From CAYWNA01 sp964459305 (lineage in GTDB: Bacteria; Planctomycetota; Planctomycetia; Pirellulales; Pirellulaceae): DNA of 64,000 bases. Numbering within the stretch: position 1 is the first letter of the stretch; every line of letters starts with the position of its first letter. A program made the position numbers and the translations under genes. The stretch lies in the NCBI GenBank assembly GCA_964459305.1, contig CAYWNA010000020.1, positions 1-64,000 on the forward strand. Reading direction: 5' to 3'. The notes beneath the pieces were generated by a model. It had not been told where the DNA came from, did no database searches, and saw only the letters and a program-made list of their open reading frames with translations. Positions 54,373 through 63,558 of the stretch are shown in pieces.

Positions 54373-56406
54373 ATGCTGCAACGAACCGCTACCCTAGAAG
54401 CTGACGAAGGTGACGGCGGCGACCATGCCGCCAACCCACAGGCTCAACAGAAAGCGGGCGGTGTGATGAAGTTCGCCTACAAGACAGGCTCGCGTCCCCT
54501 GGAGGGGTATGCCATCAAACGCGGTGTCGGTGTCGGCGGTTTTGGCGAAGTCTACTTCGCTGTCACCGACGCCGGTAAAGAAGTTGCGCTGAAACGAGTC
54601 CAACGCAACTTGGACATCGAAGTCCGCGGCGTTAGCCAGTGCCTGAACCTGAAACACGTCAATCTGATCTCGTTGTACGACCTGAAATACGACGACGAGG
54701 GCCAGGCGTGGGTGGTGATGGAATACGTCCCGGGCGAAAGCCTGAAGGATGTGATCGACCGCAACCCCAACGGCGTACCCCCCGACGACGCCGAACGCTG
54801 GTTCCGAGGAATTGCCGAGGGCGTGATGTACTTGCACGATCGGGGCATCGTGCATCGCGATCTGAAGCCGGGCAACATTTTCGACGACGACAGCGTCGTC
54901 AAGATAGGCGATTACGGACTGTCGAAATTCATTTCGACCAGCCGGCGCAGCGGCCAAACAGAGAGTGTGGGAACGTTCCACTACATGGCACCGGAGATTG
55001 GAAAGGGTAACTACGGCAAGGAGATTGACGTTTACGCGCTGGGCATCATCCTGTTCGAGATGTTGACCGGGGAAGTACCCTTCGATGGGGAAAGCAGTCA
55101 GGAAATCATCATGAAACACCTGACCGACGACCCTGATCTATCCGGCATCCGGCAGCCGTACCGAAACGTGATTCAACGGGCCCTACGCAAGGACCCGGAA
55201 AAACGGTTTAGCAACGTCCGTGAAATGCTCGACGCATTGGACGGGGCTGACGATTCGGCATCAGCGTCAGGGTTCGTTCTTGAGTCGCTGGTGGATAGCG
55301 ACGAGCCGATCTACATTGGCGACGACGAGGAGGACGAGCCCGATATGGTCTTCGGACCGGTCCGGCATAACGAGATTGTCCAGGCTGAGGCGGTTCCGCC
55401 TGTAAGATGCGCGGGCCCTTCGGCGGCTGGAAGTGCGGCGCCCAGCCGGACCCGGAACGTCGCTCAAGCGGTCGCTCGACAGCCCGCGCGGCTGGCCGGC
55501 CGATTGCGTCATTCGGAAATGAGCGGCTCGGCCAAAGCCGCGATTCTGCTGGCGGTGGTGCTGGTCGTTGCGTTCAATCCATGGTTACTGCCGCTGGCGG
55601 CTGTCGTGGGTGGGATCTATCTCGTGTATTGGTGCGTGCGAGCTTTGTCCTGCAAGCTGCCGGCCCAGCCGGAGACGTCGCATCAAGCGAACTGCTCGGC
55701 GGGTGGTGAGGCATTCTGCAAGACGGCTGCGCGCGAAGCGATTCGCAGGAAGCCATTTAGTGAACGCGTGGCCGAGTTGTCTGGATCGATGTTGTTTTCC
55801 GGCATGATCTCTGCAGTACTCTGCCTGGTATTCCTGTTGATCGAGGGCGATAAGTTGGACGGGAACATGCCCGGATGGTCGCTCTACACTTGGCTAACGG
55901 TCTCCAGCGTTGCTGGCTCATGGATCCTGTTGACGCTAGGCAAATTCTGGGAAGGGAACGACGGCGACCACTTCCGACGGCGGTTCGTCATGTTGATTGC
56001 CGGTCTGGCGTTCGGAGCGGCAGCGTTTGGTGCAAGCCAGTTGCTGATGGTCGATGTTCAGGATCAGGACCGCATGACGGCACACGCGTTCTCGGACGAC
56101 CAGGTGGCCGCTCTGTACTCGACCGACGGGTCGCCCCTGTTGGCGGCCTATTTGATCTACTTTGCAGGGTTGTTCGTGATACTTCGATGGTGGGCGCAGG
56201 CGGATCCGTTGCGAAGGACCCGTTTGAGCCTGTGGGCGACCGGCGTATGCGTGTTGTGGGCCTGGATCGTACACATGTTCTGTCCGTTTCCACAGCCATG
56301 GGGGCTCATGTTGGCGGCCGCGATTTCGGTCTCGGTGCAGATGTCCGCACCTTGGGTGAACTCCAAGCAGCGAACAACGATCGGACAGACGGCACGGATT
56401 GCGTAA
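54373..56406 (+). CDS. Membrane Ser/Thr protein kinase with multi-helix C-terminus
   Basis: The 677-residue protein has an N-terminal kinase domain (about 45-310): Gly-loop GVGVGGFGEV (51-60), K74 in EVALKRV, HRDLKPGN (161-168), and DYG (180-182) where DFG is usual; SVGTFHYMAPEI and DVYALGIILFEMLTGEVPF follow. A charged linker then leads to seven or eight hydrophobic segments (about 390-660; LLAVVLVVAFNPWLLPLAA, MLFSGMISAVLCLVFLLIEG, LIYFAGLFVILRWWA). PASTA repeats are absent. It is probably an active transmembrane kinase with an unusual sensor. It lies between the FHA and membrane-protein genes. Confidence 0.88.
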   Translation: MLQRTATLEADEGDGGDHAANPQAQQKAGGVMKFAYKTGSRPLEGYAIKRGVGVGGFGEVYFAVTDAGKEVALKRVQRNLDIEVRGVSQCLNLKHVNLISLYDLKYDDEGQAWVVMEYVPGESLKDVIDRNPNGVPPDDAERWFRGIAEGVMYLHDRGIVHRDLKPGNIFDDDSVVKIGDYGLSKFISTSRRSGQTESVGTFHYMAPEIGKGNYGKEIDVYALGIILFEMLTGEVPFDGESSQEIIMKHLTDDPDLSGIRQPYRNVIQRALRKDPEKRFSNVREMLDALDGADDSASASGFVLESLVDSDEPIYIGDDEEDEPDMVFGPVRHNEIVQAEAVPPVRCAGPSAAGSAAPSRTRNVAQAVARQPARLAGRLRHSEMSGSAKAAILLAVVLVVAFNPWLLPLAAVVGGIYLVYWCVRALSCKLPAQPETSHQANCSAGGEAFCKTAAREAIRRKPFSERVAELSGSMLFSGMISAVLCLVFLLIEGDKLDGNMPGWSLYTWLTVSSVAGSWILLTLGKFWEGNDGDHFRRRFVMLIAGLAFGAAAFGASQLLMVDVQDQDRMTAHAFSDDQVAALYSTDGSPLLAAYLIYFAGLFVILRWWAQADPLRRTRLSLWATGVCVLWAWIVHMFCPFPQPWGLMLAAAISVSVQMSAPWVNSKQRTTIGQTARIA

Positions 56407-56461
56407 TAGGTTTTGTAATTGTTTGCCGAAATGGAATGACGAAAGTAAACAGGTGACTATC

Positions 56462-57370
56462 ATGATGTTCGTGATGCTCATGCTGCTGTGCGTTGCGGCG
56501 TTGGCGGTCGTGGTGCGAATCGTGGATTCGCGAAGCGTGATCGGGTTCGCACTGCTTGGCCTGCTGCTCGTTGTCCTTAGTGGCGAGGCTGTTTGGCACT
56601 TCTCGAACTGCGTCGATGGGCCGAGCATGGCCCAAGCCGCCAGCGAGGACCGCGCGGAGGCGGATGCGCCGGCCGATGACGCGGTCGACTCCGCTTCGTC
56701 GTCCGACGAAACGGTAGCCGATGCGGAGGACGCTGAAGCCGATGCCGAAGACCTCACCATTCAAATCGATCCCGAGCCGGGACAAGTCACCATTCCCCCT
56801 CGCCCCAAATGGGTTGAGTCCGATCCGGTGCGCAAGGGACCCGTGCACACAATCTCTGTCTCGTCCGGACCGCAGGAGCACGAGCGTGATTGCCGCCGTA
56901 CACTAGACGAGGAACTCAAGAAAGTCGTTGATGAATACGTCGACGACTACCTCGGCAAGGTGTACGCCGACAAACTCCAGGCGTCGACCTTTGTGAACTA
57001 TGATTTGGCGTACATTAAGAAACGGCTAGTGCGGGAAGACATCTACCACGAAGTGATTCAAGTCTCGTTCGGTCCCATGCATCAAAGGCATGCCCTGGTG
57101 GAATTCGACGAGGCGTTTCGCAAGGAACTGGATGGGCGACGTGGGGAGATCGACGAACAGTGGCGAGCGCTGGCAATGGTGGGTCGTGTGACGGGCACCG
57201 GTCTGGCCTTCGGGTTCGTTCTGGCGTTGTTAGCGGTCGTCTTCGGCTACTTCAGAATCGACACGGCGACGCGCGGTTACTACACAGGTCGGTTGCAGTT
57301 TTCGGCCGCAATGGTGATACTTACGCTTATCGTGGCCGGTGTTTTTCTGGCCAGGCAGATCCTTTGGTAA
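56462..57370 (+). CDS. Membrane protein with acidic linker
   Basis: The 302-residue protein starts at ATG 56462 (AGGTG about 8 nt upstream); the frame from 56399 overlaps the kinase end. Two N-terminal helices (MFVMLMLLCVAALAVVVRIV, VIGFALLGLLLVVLSGEAVW) precede an acidic, Ala-rich stretch (EADAPADDAVDSASSSDETV, ADAEDAEADAEDL), a helical middle (TLDEELKKVVDEYVDDYLGK) and two C-terminal helices (TGTGLAFGFVLALLAVVFGY, AMVILTLIVAGVFLARQILW). No family recognised. It lies 56 bp after the kinase and 36 bp before the sigma factor, so it may link membrane sensing to the kinase or sigma factor. Confidence 0.8.
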   Translation: MMFVMLMLLCVAALAVVVRIVDSRSVIGFALLGLLLVVLSGEAVWHFSNCVDGPSMAQAASEDRAEADAPADDAVDSASSSDETVADAEDAEADAEDLTIQIDPEPGQVTIPPRPKWVESDPVRKGPVHTISVSSGPQEHERDCRRTLDEELKKVVDEYVDDYLGKVYADKLQASTFVNYDLAYIKKRLVREDIYHEVIQVSFGPMHQRHALVEFDEAFRKELDGRRGEIDEQWRALAMVGRVTGTGLAFGFVLALLAVVFGYFRIDTATRGYYTGRLQFSAAMVILTLIVAGVFLARQILW

Positions 57371-57405
57371 CCGCAAAGGGTAGGGATACCACATCTCGAA
57401 CGCCG

Positions 57406-58050
57406 ATGTCCGAAGCTTCTCGAGCGGACAGCTTACTGATCGAACGAATCCGCCAGGGCGATTCCGATGCCTGGGGCGATTTGATCTCTCGTTACGAAGG
57501 CCGGCTCCTTGCCTTTGTGGAAAGCCGCGTGGGACGCCGGCCGGCTGCCGAGGACATCGTCCAGGAGGCGTTCGTCGGCTTCCTCAACAGTCTGCCGAAC
57601 TATGATGGCAAGCGGCCGCTGGAAAGCTACCTCTTCTCCATTTGCGCATACAAACTAACTGATCACCTGCGGCGCGAAGGCAGGCGACCGGCGATGCCTT
57701 TTTCTGCCCGCGAAGACTCGGATGCCCAATGGCAACTGCCAGCCTCGGTCCGCGGTGCCAGCAGCATCGCACGCAGCGGCGAACGACGCGGCCTGGAGGA
57801 GAAAGCCCTGGTCGACGCCGTCCGCCAACAAGTCGAGCACTGGCGAAAGCGAGGCGATTGGACCAAGCTGAAGTGCGTCGAACTACTGTTCCTATGCGGT
57901 TGGCAAAACAAAGACGCGGCAGCCGAAATCGGTATCACCGAACAGCAGGTGGCAAACTACAAATTCGACTTCTTAGCCCGCCTGCGAAAAATCATCCGGA
58001 AGCAGGGTCTCTCCGAGGACATTTTCCCGGAGCTGCATCGAGGCAGCTAG
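57406..58050 (+). CDS. ECF-type RNA polymerase sigma factor
   Basis: The 214-residue sigma factor starts at ATG 57406; the longer frame upstream overlaps the membrane-protein gene. Region 2 is clear: LIERIRQGDSDAWGDLISRY, EDIVQEAFVGFLNSLPNYDG, SYLFSICAYKLTDHLRREGR. Region 4 follows: LKCVELLFLCGWQNKDAAAE and ITEQQVANYKFDFLARLRKI. An Arg/Ser-rich spacer (about 90-125) separates the regions. No anti-sigma gene is next to it; in planctomycetes such ECF factors often lie beside Ser/Thr kinases, as here, so control by phosphorylation is plausible. Confidence 0.9.
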   Translation: MSEASRADSLLIERIRQGDSDAWGDLISRYEGRLLAFVESRVGRRPAAEDIVQEAFVGFLNSLPNYDGKRPLESYLFSICAYKLTDHLRREGRRPAMPFSAREDSDAQWQLPASVRGASSIARSGERRGLEEKALVDAVRQQVEHWRKRGDWTKLKCVELLFLCGWQNKDAAAEIGITEQQVANYKFDFLARLRKIIRKQGLSEDIFPELHRGS

Positions 58051-58066
58051 ACTCAGTTTGAAAACT

Positions 58067-58122
58067 CGTAGCTGCACTCGCCAGAGTGCGGAAATCCCCG
58101 CGTTCTGGCGAACGCAGCTACG
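58067..58122. repeat. Hairpin related to the 137-bp element core
   Basis: CGTAGCTGCACTCGCCAGA starts the left arm (58067-58091); the right arm 58098-58122 ends with TCTGGCGAACGCAGCTACG. 21 of 25 positions pair directly. The two A-C mismatches become G-U pairs in minus-strand RNA. It lies between convergent sigma and RND genes, 27 bp after the RND stop. CTCGCCAGA and GTAGCTG are shared with the core of the 137-bp elements. Confidence 0.75.
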
Positions 58123-58148
58123 GCGGATTATGAGTTCCAAAATAGAAG

Positions 58149-61100
58149 CTAGTGCCGCGAGGGTGTGGGCTGCTCAAAAACTTCGGCTTCTCTTGGCGTT
58201 GCAGGCGCCAAGTCCCCTCCGGATACCGCGACTGGCTGCGTCAAGACAGCCAGCGACGGACGTCGAACGAACATCCGAAGCAGCGAACTTGCCAGATCGT
58301 CCATCAGACTGTAGACGGTCGGCACGACGATCAGCGTGAGGATGGTGGAGGTCAACATGCCGCCGACGATAGCCAAGCCCATGGGTGATCGGGTCTCGGC
58401 TCCGGCTCCCAAGCCGATGGCAACAGGGGTCATTCCGGCGATTGTCGAGCATGCTGTCATCAGGATGGGCCGCAGGCGTACTGGGCCTGCCTTCAGCAGC
58501 GCGTCGCGGGGTGCCATCCCGCGGCGGCGCAGTTGATTGGTGTAGTCGACCAACAGGATCGCGTTCTTCGTCACCAGCCCCATCAGCATGATCATGCCGA
58601 TCAGCGAGAAGATGTTCAGCGTCCGGCCGCCCACGTACAAGAGACCCAGCGCCCCCGCCACCGACAACGGCAGCGATAGCATCACCGTGAACGGATGGAC
58701 CAGACTTTCGAACTGCGCGGCCAGGACCATGTAGATCAGCACGACGGCCAATAGCATGCTGAAAGTGATACTGGCAAATGACTCGGCCATCAGGTCGCCC
58801 GCGCCTGTGAACGTCGATGCGACGCCGTCAGGCAACCCGATTTCGCTTTCGATCTGACGGATGTCATTCAATGCCTCACCCAGGGGTTTGCCGTCCTTCA
58901 AATTGGCCATCAAGGTGACTTGCCTCGATCGATCCTGCCGGTCGATCTGTACCGGCCCCGTGTCCTCTTCGACCTCGACCAGGTTTCGAAGCGCCACGAA
59001 TTTTCCGCTACGGGTGCGAACAGGCACCGCGAGCACGTCGCTGGCGTGTTGCCGTTCGCCTTCTACCAGCCGTACGCGCACGTCGTAGGTCTCGCCGTCC
59101 TCTTCGAACGTGGTGACTTTCTGGCCGCCAATCAGCGAGCGGATGGCGTTACCCAAGTCCTTGACCGAGACACCCAAGTCGGCCGCTTTGTCGCGATCGA
59201 TGATCACCTTTACTTCGGGCTTGCCCGCGTTGTGCGTCGAGTTGATATCGACGATGCCGGGTACCTTTCCCATGCGTTCGGCCACCGCATCTGAAACCGC
59301 GACCAATTGATCCAGATCGGGGCCTCGCACGTTGTACTGGACCGGCGCGGCGCGAAAGCCGCCGCCAGCCACTCGCGGGACCTCTTCTACGCTGATCTTC
59401 AAGTGCGTGAACCCGGCCAGGCGTTCGCGCGCCATCTGCATAATCTCTTGCTGCGATAGACGCCGCTCGGCCTTGGGAACCAACCTCGTAAGGGTTGTAG
59501 CGACGTTTACGCGGCCTTCCATGCCGGCGCCGACGGTGGTGAACGTTTCGTGAACGCCAGGCAGTGTCCGTGTGCGGCGTTCGATTTCGGCCAATACTTC
59601 GTCGGTGGCCTCAATCGAGCTGCCGATGGGAGTTTCGAGTTGAATATTGAACTGGTCCTCATCTTGTGCCGGTACAAACTCGCTGCCCAAGAACATCGTA
59701 ATGCCCATGCCGCCGACAAACGCGGCGGCCGCTCCCACGACAATCGTCATGCGGTGGTTCAGGGCGAAACGCAGAATTGCCAGATAAGCGGATTCGAGCG
59801 AGCAGAACAACCGCTCCAGCGTGCGGAACACCCGACCGTGCTGCGTCTGTACGGCCAACAGCCGCGAGCACAGCATGGGCGAAAGTGTTACCGCGATAAA
59901 CGTCGATATGCCAACGGCAAAAGAGACGGTCAACCCGAACTCGAAGAAGAAACGCCCCACTAGTCCGGTCATGAAAGCCACTGGAACGAACACGGCCCCA
60001 ATCGCCAGCGACGTGGCAATAACGGCAAACCCGATCTCTGCAATGGCCGCTCGCGCCGCCTCCATCCGCGGCTTGCCTTCCTCCATGTGCCGGTACGAGT
60101 TCTCCAGCACCACGATCGTATCGTCGATGATCATCCCTACGGAGATCGTCAGCGCCAGCATCGACATCATATTCAGCGAAAATCCCATCACCGCCATGAA
60201 GGTGATCGTGGAAATCACCGTGGTCGGGATCGTGATCGCCGCAATGAACGACCCCCGGAAGCTGCGAAGAAAGAAAACGATGACAACCACGGCCAGGATG
60301 CCGCCACGGAATAGCTCGTATCGGGCCTCGTCGAAGCTCTCCTGGACATACCGCGATAGATCCTGGGCGATGGTCAGCTGGTAGTTCTTGGGCAGGCTGC
60401 GGCGAACCTGATCGATCCGCTTTTTGACGCCGTTTGCCACAGCCAGCGTATTGGCGCCCGACTGACGTCGAACAAGAAGCGACACGGCCCGCTGCCCGTT
60501 CAGTCGCGCGAGGCTGCGATAGTCCTCCAAGCCATCTTCCACCCACGCGATGTCGGAAAGCCTAATAGGCGTCCGGCCTCGCATGGCAACGATCAGATGT
60601 TCGAAGTCCTCAACGCGTTGAACCTTGCCTTTGGTCTTGACGATGATCTCGCGCGAGTCGGTCTCGACTCGGCCACCCGGCGGTTCGCGGTTCTCTTCAT
60701 CCAGCCGGTCGATTACATCCTGGGCCGTCAAGTTACGCGCCCGAAGATCTTCGGCCCGCAACCAGATGCGAACTTCCCGTTCGCGATCGCCCACGAAACG
60801 CACGTTACCCACGCCGGAGACGCCCTCGATCCGGGGTTTCACGATGTCGTCGGCATAGCGAGTCAGTTCGCCGATGGAAGCGGATCCGGACAGTACGGCG
60901 GCCAGAATCGGTGCAGAATCAGGATCGAACTTTTCGATAATCGGCGGATCGATCTCCAAAGGCAGATCGCCGCGAATCGATGCAACCTTGTCGCGCACGT
61001 CCTGGCTGACAACATTGATGTCCTCCTCCAATTCGAATTCGACAAAAATCTGCGACAGTCCTTCCGTGCTCTCCGAACGAAGCGTCTTGATCCCGCTGAT

Positions 61101-61319
61101 TGTGTTGACCGCCTCCTCGACGACATCGGTCACCTCGGTTTCCACCGTTTCCGGATCGGCGCCTTCGAATGGCACCGTGATCGTAACGATCGGAAAGTCG
61201 ACGTCGGGAAAAAGATTGACGCCCATCCTGCTATACGACGCCAGCCCAAAAACGACCATCGCCAGCGTGATCATCGAAGCGAATACGGGCCGAGCGATGG
61301 AGACTTCGGCGATTCTCAT
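58149..61319 (-). CDS. RND-family efflux pump (AcrB/MdtB type)
   Basis: The 1056-residue inner-membrane pump uses proton motive force for efflux. It begins VSIARPVFASMITLAMVVFG, has the twelve-helix layout with two large periplasmic loops, and the proton-relay Asp pair in TM4 (SVGMIIDDTIVVLENSYRHM). Other RND marks are ITVPFEGADPETVETEVTDV, DVRDKVASIRGDLP, VEKxDPDSAPILAAVLSG and GLVTKNAILLVDYTNQLRRR. The start overlaps the membrane-fusion stop by ATGA. It is in one operon with TetR and the membrane-fusion protein; the outer-membrane partner is not in the operon. The C-terminal tail (about 35 residues) is Pro-rich and not typical. Confidence 0.95.
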   Translation of the reverse strand: MRIAEVSIARPVFASMITLAMVVFGLASYSRMGVNLFPDVDFPIVTITVPFEGADPETVETEVTDVVEEAVNTISGIKTLRSESTEGLSQIFVEFELEEDINVVSQDVRDKVASIRGDLPLEIDPPIIEKFDPDSAPILAAVLSGSASIGELTRYADDIVKPRIEGVSGVGNVRFVGDREREVRIWLRAEDLRARNLTAQDVIDRLDEENREPPGGRVETDSREIIVKTKGKVQRVEDFEHLIVAMRGRTPIRLSDIAWVEDGLEDYRSLARLNGQRAVSLLVRRQSGANTLAVANGVKKRIDQVRRSLPKNYQLTIAQDLSRYVQESFDEARYELFRGGILAVVVIVFFLRSFRGSFIAAITIPTTVISTITFMAVMGFSLNMMSMLALTISVGMIIDDTIVVLENSYRHMEEGKPRMEAARAAIAEIGFAVIATSLAIGAVFVPVAFMTGLVGRFFFEFGLTVSFAVGISTFIAVTLSPMLCSRLLAVQTQHGRVFRTLERLFCSLESAYLAILRFALNHRMTIVVGAAAAFVGGMGITMFLGSEFVPAQDEDQFNIQLETPIGSSIEATDEVLAEIERRTRTLPGVHETFTTVGAGMEGRVNVATTLTRLVPKAERRLSQQEIMQMARERLAGFTHLKISVEEVPRVAGGGFRAAPVQYNVRGPDLDQLVAVSDAVAERMGKVPGIVDINSTHNAGKPEVKVIIDRDKAADLGVSVKDLGNAIRSLIGGQKVTTFEEDGETYDVRVRLVEGERQHASDVLAVPVRTRSGKFVALRNLVEVEEDTGPVQIDRQDRSRQVTLMANLKDGKPLGEALNDIRQIESEIGLPDGVASTFTGAGDLMAESFASITFSMLLAVVLIYMVLAAQFESLVHPFTVMLSLPLSVAGALGLLYVGGRTLNIFSLIGMIMLMGLVTKNAILLVDYTNQLRRRGMAPRDALLKAGPVRLRPILMTACSTIAGMTPVAIGLGAGAETRSPMGLAIVGGMLTSTILTLIVVPTVYSLMDDLASSLLRMFVRRPSLAVLTQPVAVSGGDLAPATPREAEVFEQPTPSRH

Positions 61320-62905
61320 GGCGTCTGCCCCTCCGCCTGCCCCGCTTGCGACGGCACCGTATCATCTTGCATCACAGAATGCGTGCGCGGCGCACTTATC
61401 TTTGTAGGGTGGGCCAAGTCTTCGCGGCCCACCGGGTTGCGCTCGTCGATTCCATCACCGCTTGCATCGTTCGAGTTGGCTGGCCGTCCGATGCGAGCGT
61501 ATTCGGACGGCAGATGTATTGCGGTGGGCCGCGAAGACTTGGCCCACCCTACTTGGTTGCTTCCGTTGTGATTGGAAACAGCTTCCGAAGACGATACGGG
61601 GCTCTCCAGACGCACGGGAGTCCCGTCAGCCAAAAGGGCCGTACCCGTCACCGCGATCATCTCGCCTTCGTTCAAGCCATCCACGATCTCGCACGTTTTC
61701 GCGTTCGTAATGCCCAGCCGCACCAAACGACGTTCGACGAAGCCCTCTTTGCGGTAGGCATAGACAGCCGGTTGGCCTTCGGCGAATGCGACCGAAGCCC
61801 GGGGAACGACCAACGTTTGGCCGGTTGAATCGATCGGCAGTCGCGCCTGCACGAAACCACCGGGTTTGAAGAGCCCCTGCCGGTTGTCGATGCCAATCCG
61901 GACGCGAAACGTCCGCGTCTCCGGATCGATGCGGCCGTTGATCAACTCGACCTTTCCATGGACTGCATCGGGCCTGCCGGGCGAACGCACCTCGGCCACA
62001 TCGTCCAACTTCACGATGGCCAGATACCGCTCCGGCACGTCGATTTCGACGAACAGCATGCGCGGGTCGGCGATCTGCATGATCTCCACGCGAGGCATTG
62101 CCGTCACCCGGTCGCCAACGCCTACGAACCGGTCGGTGATCACCGCGGGGTAAGGGCTGCGAATCGTGGCTTTCTCAAGCTCGCGCTCACGGTGCCGCAC
62201 CTCGACTTCTGCCGCCGCCACCTCCGCTTGAACGACGGCGACCTGCTCGGCCGTTGGCCCGGCTTCGGCGATGGCCAGTTCCGCCTCGGCTTGGCTCACC
62301 GACGCCCGCGCTCGCTGGGCAGCTGCCTCGGCCGCGTCGTGCTCGCCCGGCGACGTCGCGCCGGTAGTTAACAGCCCCTCGTTCCGCCGCAAGTCGGCCT
62401 GGGCCAGATCCGACGCGGCCTTCGTCTCATCGACTCGTGCCGCCAGTCGATCAATCTCCTCCTTTCGCCTCCAGGACAGAAGATCGTCGAGTCGTCTCTT
62501 TACGAGGTTCAGTTGCGCCTCTGCCTGTTCGAGCGCCAAGTCGAAATCCCTGGGATCGATTTCCATGAGGATATCGCCCTCGCCCACCCGGGTGCCGATG
62601 TCTAGTCCAAGACGAACCGTCTTGTGCTGCCCATTCTCTTCATACTCGATCAGGCGATCTGATTCGGACAAGGTGCGAATAACGCCGTCAACCTCCGAGA
62701 CAATGGTCGTCGATCGAACGGGCAATAACGTGCCGACCGTTTCCAACGTCGCGCTGATCCGCAAACGCTCTACGGGCATCGCCTTGATCGTGATGCGGTC
62801 GTCGACCGCCGGGCTCCCGCTTTCGGTCGTGCCCGCCCTGTTGCAGCCGCTGACAAATAATGCAACCACCACGACGTGCCATCCAGACTGCCAGCGGAGG
62901 ATCAT
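61316..62905 (-). CDS. RND-pump membrane-fusion lipoprotein
   Basis: The 529-residue HlyD/AcrA-type adaptor starts at ATG 62905, in ATGA overlap with the TetR stop. The lipoprotein signal has lipobox FVSGC (Cys21). It has the barrel-sandwich part (VGTLLPVRSTTIVSEVDGVI), a coiled-coil hairpin (FDLALEQAEAQLNLVKRRLD, ASDLAQADLRRNEGLL, RASVSQAEAELAIAEAG) and beta-barrel domains (LFVEIDVPERYLAIVKLDDV, GFVQARLPIDSTGQTLVV). The last ~75 residues are unusual: a 149-bp inverted-repeat element is translated in frame there (VGWAKSSRPT to GREDLAHPT). Normal homology ends near VRLESPVSSSEA. Confidence 0.92.
   Translation of the reverse strand: MILRWQSGWHVVVVALFVSGCNRAGTTESGSPAVDDRITIKAMPVERLRISATLETVGTLLPVRSTTIVSEVDGVIRTLSESDRLIEYEENGQHKTVRLGLDIGTRVGEGDILMEIDPRDFDLALEQAEAQLNLVKRRLDDLLSWRRKEEIDRLAARVDETKAASDLAQADLRRNEGLLTTGATSPGEHDAAEAAAQRARASVSQAEAELAIAEAGPTAEQVAVVQAEVAAAEVEVRHRERELEKATIRSPYPAVITDRFVGVGDRVTAMPRVEIMQIADPRMLFVEIDVPERYLAIVKLDDVAEVRSPGRPDAVHGKVELINGRIDPETRTFRVRIGIDNRQGLFKPGGFVQARLPIDSTGQTLVVPRASVAFAEGQPAVYAYRKEGFVERRLVRLGITNAKTCEIVDGLNEGEMIAVTGTALLADGTPVRLESPVSSSEAVSNHNGSNQVGWAKSSRPTAIHLPSEYARIGRPANSNDASGDGIDERNPVGREDLAHPTKISAPRTHSVMQDDTVPSQAGQAEGQTP
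61404..61552. repeat. 149-bp element with perfect 31-bp inverted arms inside the membrane-fusion gene
   Basis: GTAGGGTGGGCCAAGTCTTC starts the left arm (61404-61434); the exact complement fills 61522-61552. The 87-bp middle is unique. It adds about 50 codons to the C-terminus of the membrane-fusion protein without breaking the frame, leaving the ATGA overlap with the pump start intact. It looks like an inserted dispersed repeat. Confidence 0.9.
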
Positions 62906-63525
62906 GATTTGCCTCCCCATACACTCGGTTCAGCGGTAATGCCCTCGAGAAATAGGTCCGTCGCATACACCGCCGCCTCGGTGATGGATTGGTCGACGCT
63001 CGCATACGCGGCGAATACGACGCTTCCGTACAGTGTGCTGCCCAACGCCCAAACCGTTTTTCGGGAATCGACCGGTCGAATTTCACCCGCCGCGATTCCC
63101 TGTTCGATGATCTTGCTGAACTCGCGAATCATCTTTTCGTGACGTTCCAGATGCAGTTCCGGCGCGGTTCCTCGGAACTCGGCGCGGTCCAATACGAAAA
63201 TTTCCAGATACTCGGGATTCGTCTCGAAGAACTGCCCGTATGCCAAACACGACGCTCGCAGTTTATCGAGCGGTTTCTGATGGGCCGTCATTTCACCGGC
63301 CAAATGAGTGTCCAGCTTCTCCAGAACCCAATACACGGCGGCCCAAAACAACTCCTGCTTGTCGCCGAAGTAGCGATACACAGTTCCCTTGCCAACCCCA
63401 GCGCGATCGGCGATCTCCTGAACGTCGGTCCCCCGAAAGCCATCGCAGGCAAAGACGCGTACGGCCTCCTGCAGAATTGCTTCCCCTTTTTGAACGTTTG
63501 GCTTGGTGGTTGAGCGCGCAGACAC
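62902..63525 (-). CDS. TetR-family repressor
   Basis: The 207-residue repressor has the TetR helix-turn-helix near residues 33-53: TDVQEIADRAGVGKGTVYRY then FGDKQELFWAA. The C-terminal ligand domain is helical (LDKLRASCLAYGQFFETNPE). GTG 63525 is the start, because a promoter and palindromic operator lie just upstream (63559-63612), so longer frames to 63657 cannot be translated from that promoter. It likely represses its own operon, which continues with membrane-fusion protein and RND pump, and is released by a pump substrate. Confidence 0.92.
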   Translation of the reverse strand: MSARSTTKPNVQKGEAILQEAVRVFACDGFRGTDVQEIADRAGVGKGTVYRYFGDKQELFWAAVYWVLEKLDTHLAGEMTAHQKPLDKLRASCLAYGQFFETNPEYLEIFVLDRAEFRGTAPELHLERHEKMIREFSKIIEQGIAAGEIRPVDSRKTVWALGSTLYGSVVFAAYASVDQSITEAAVYATDLFLEGITAEPSVWGGKS

Positions 63526-63558
63526 TCCTGGATCCCCCTCAAACACGTCGAAGTAGAA

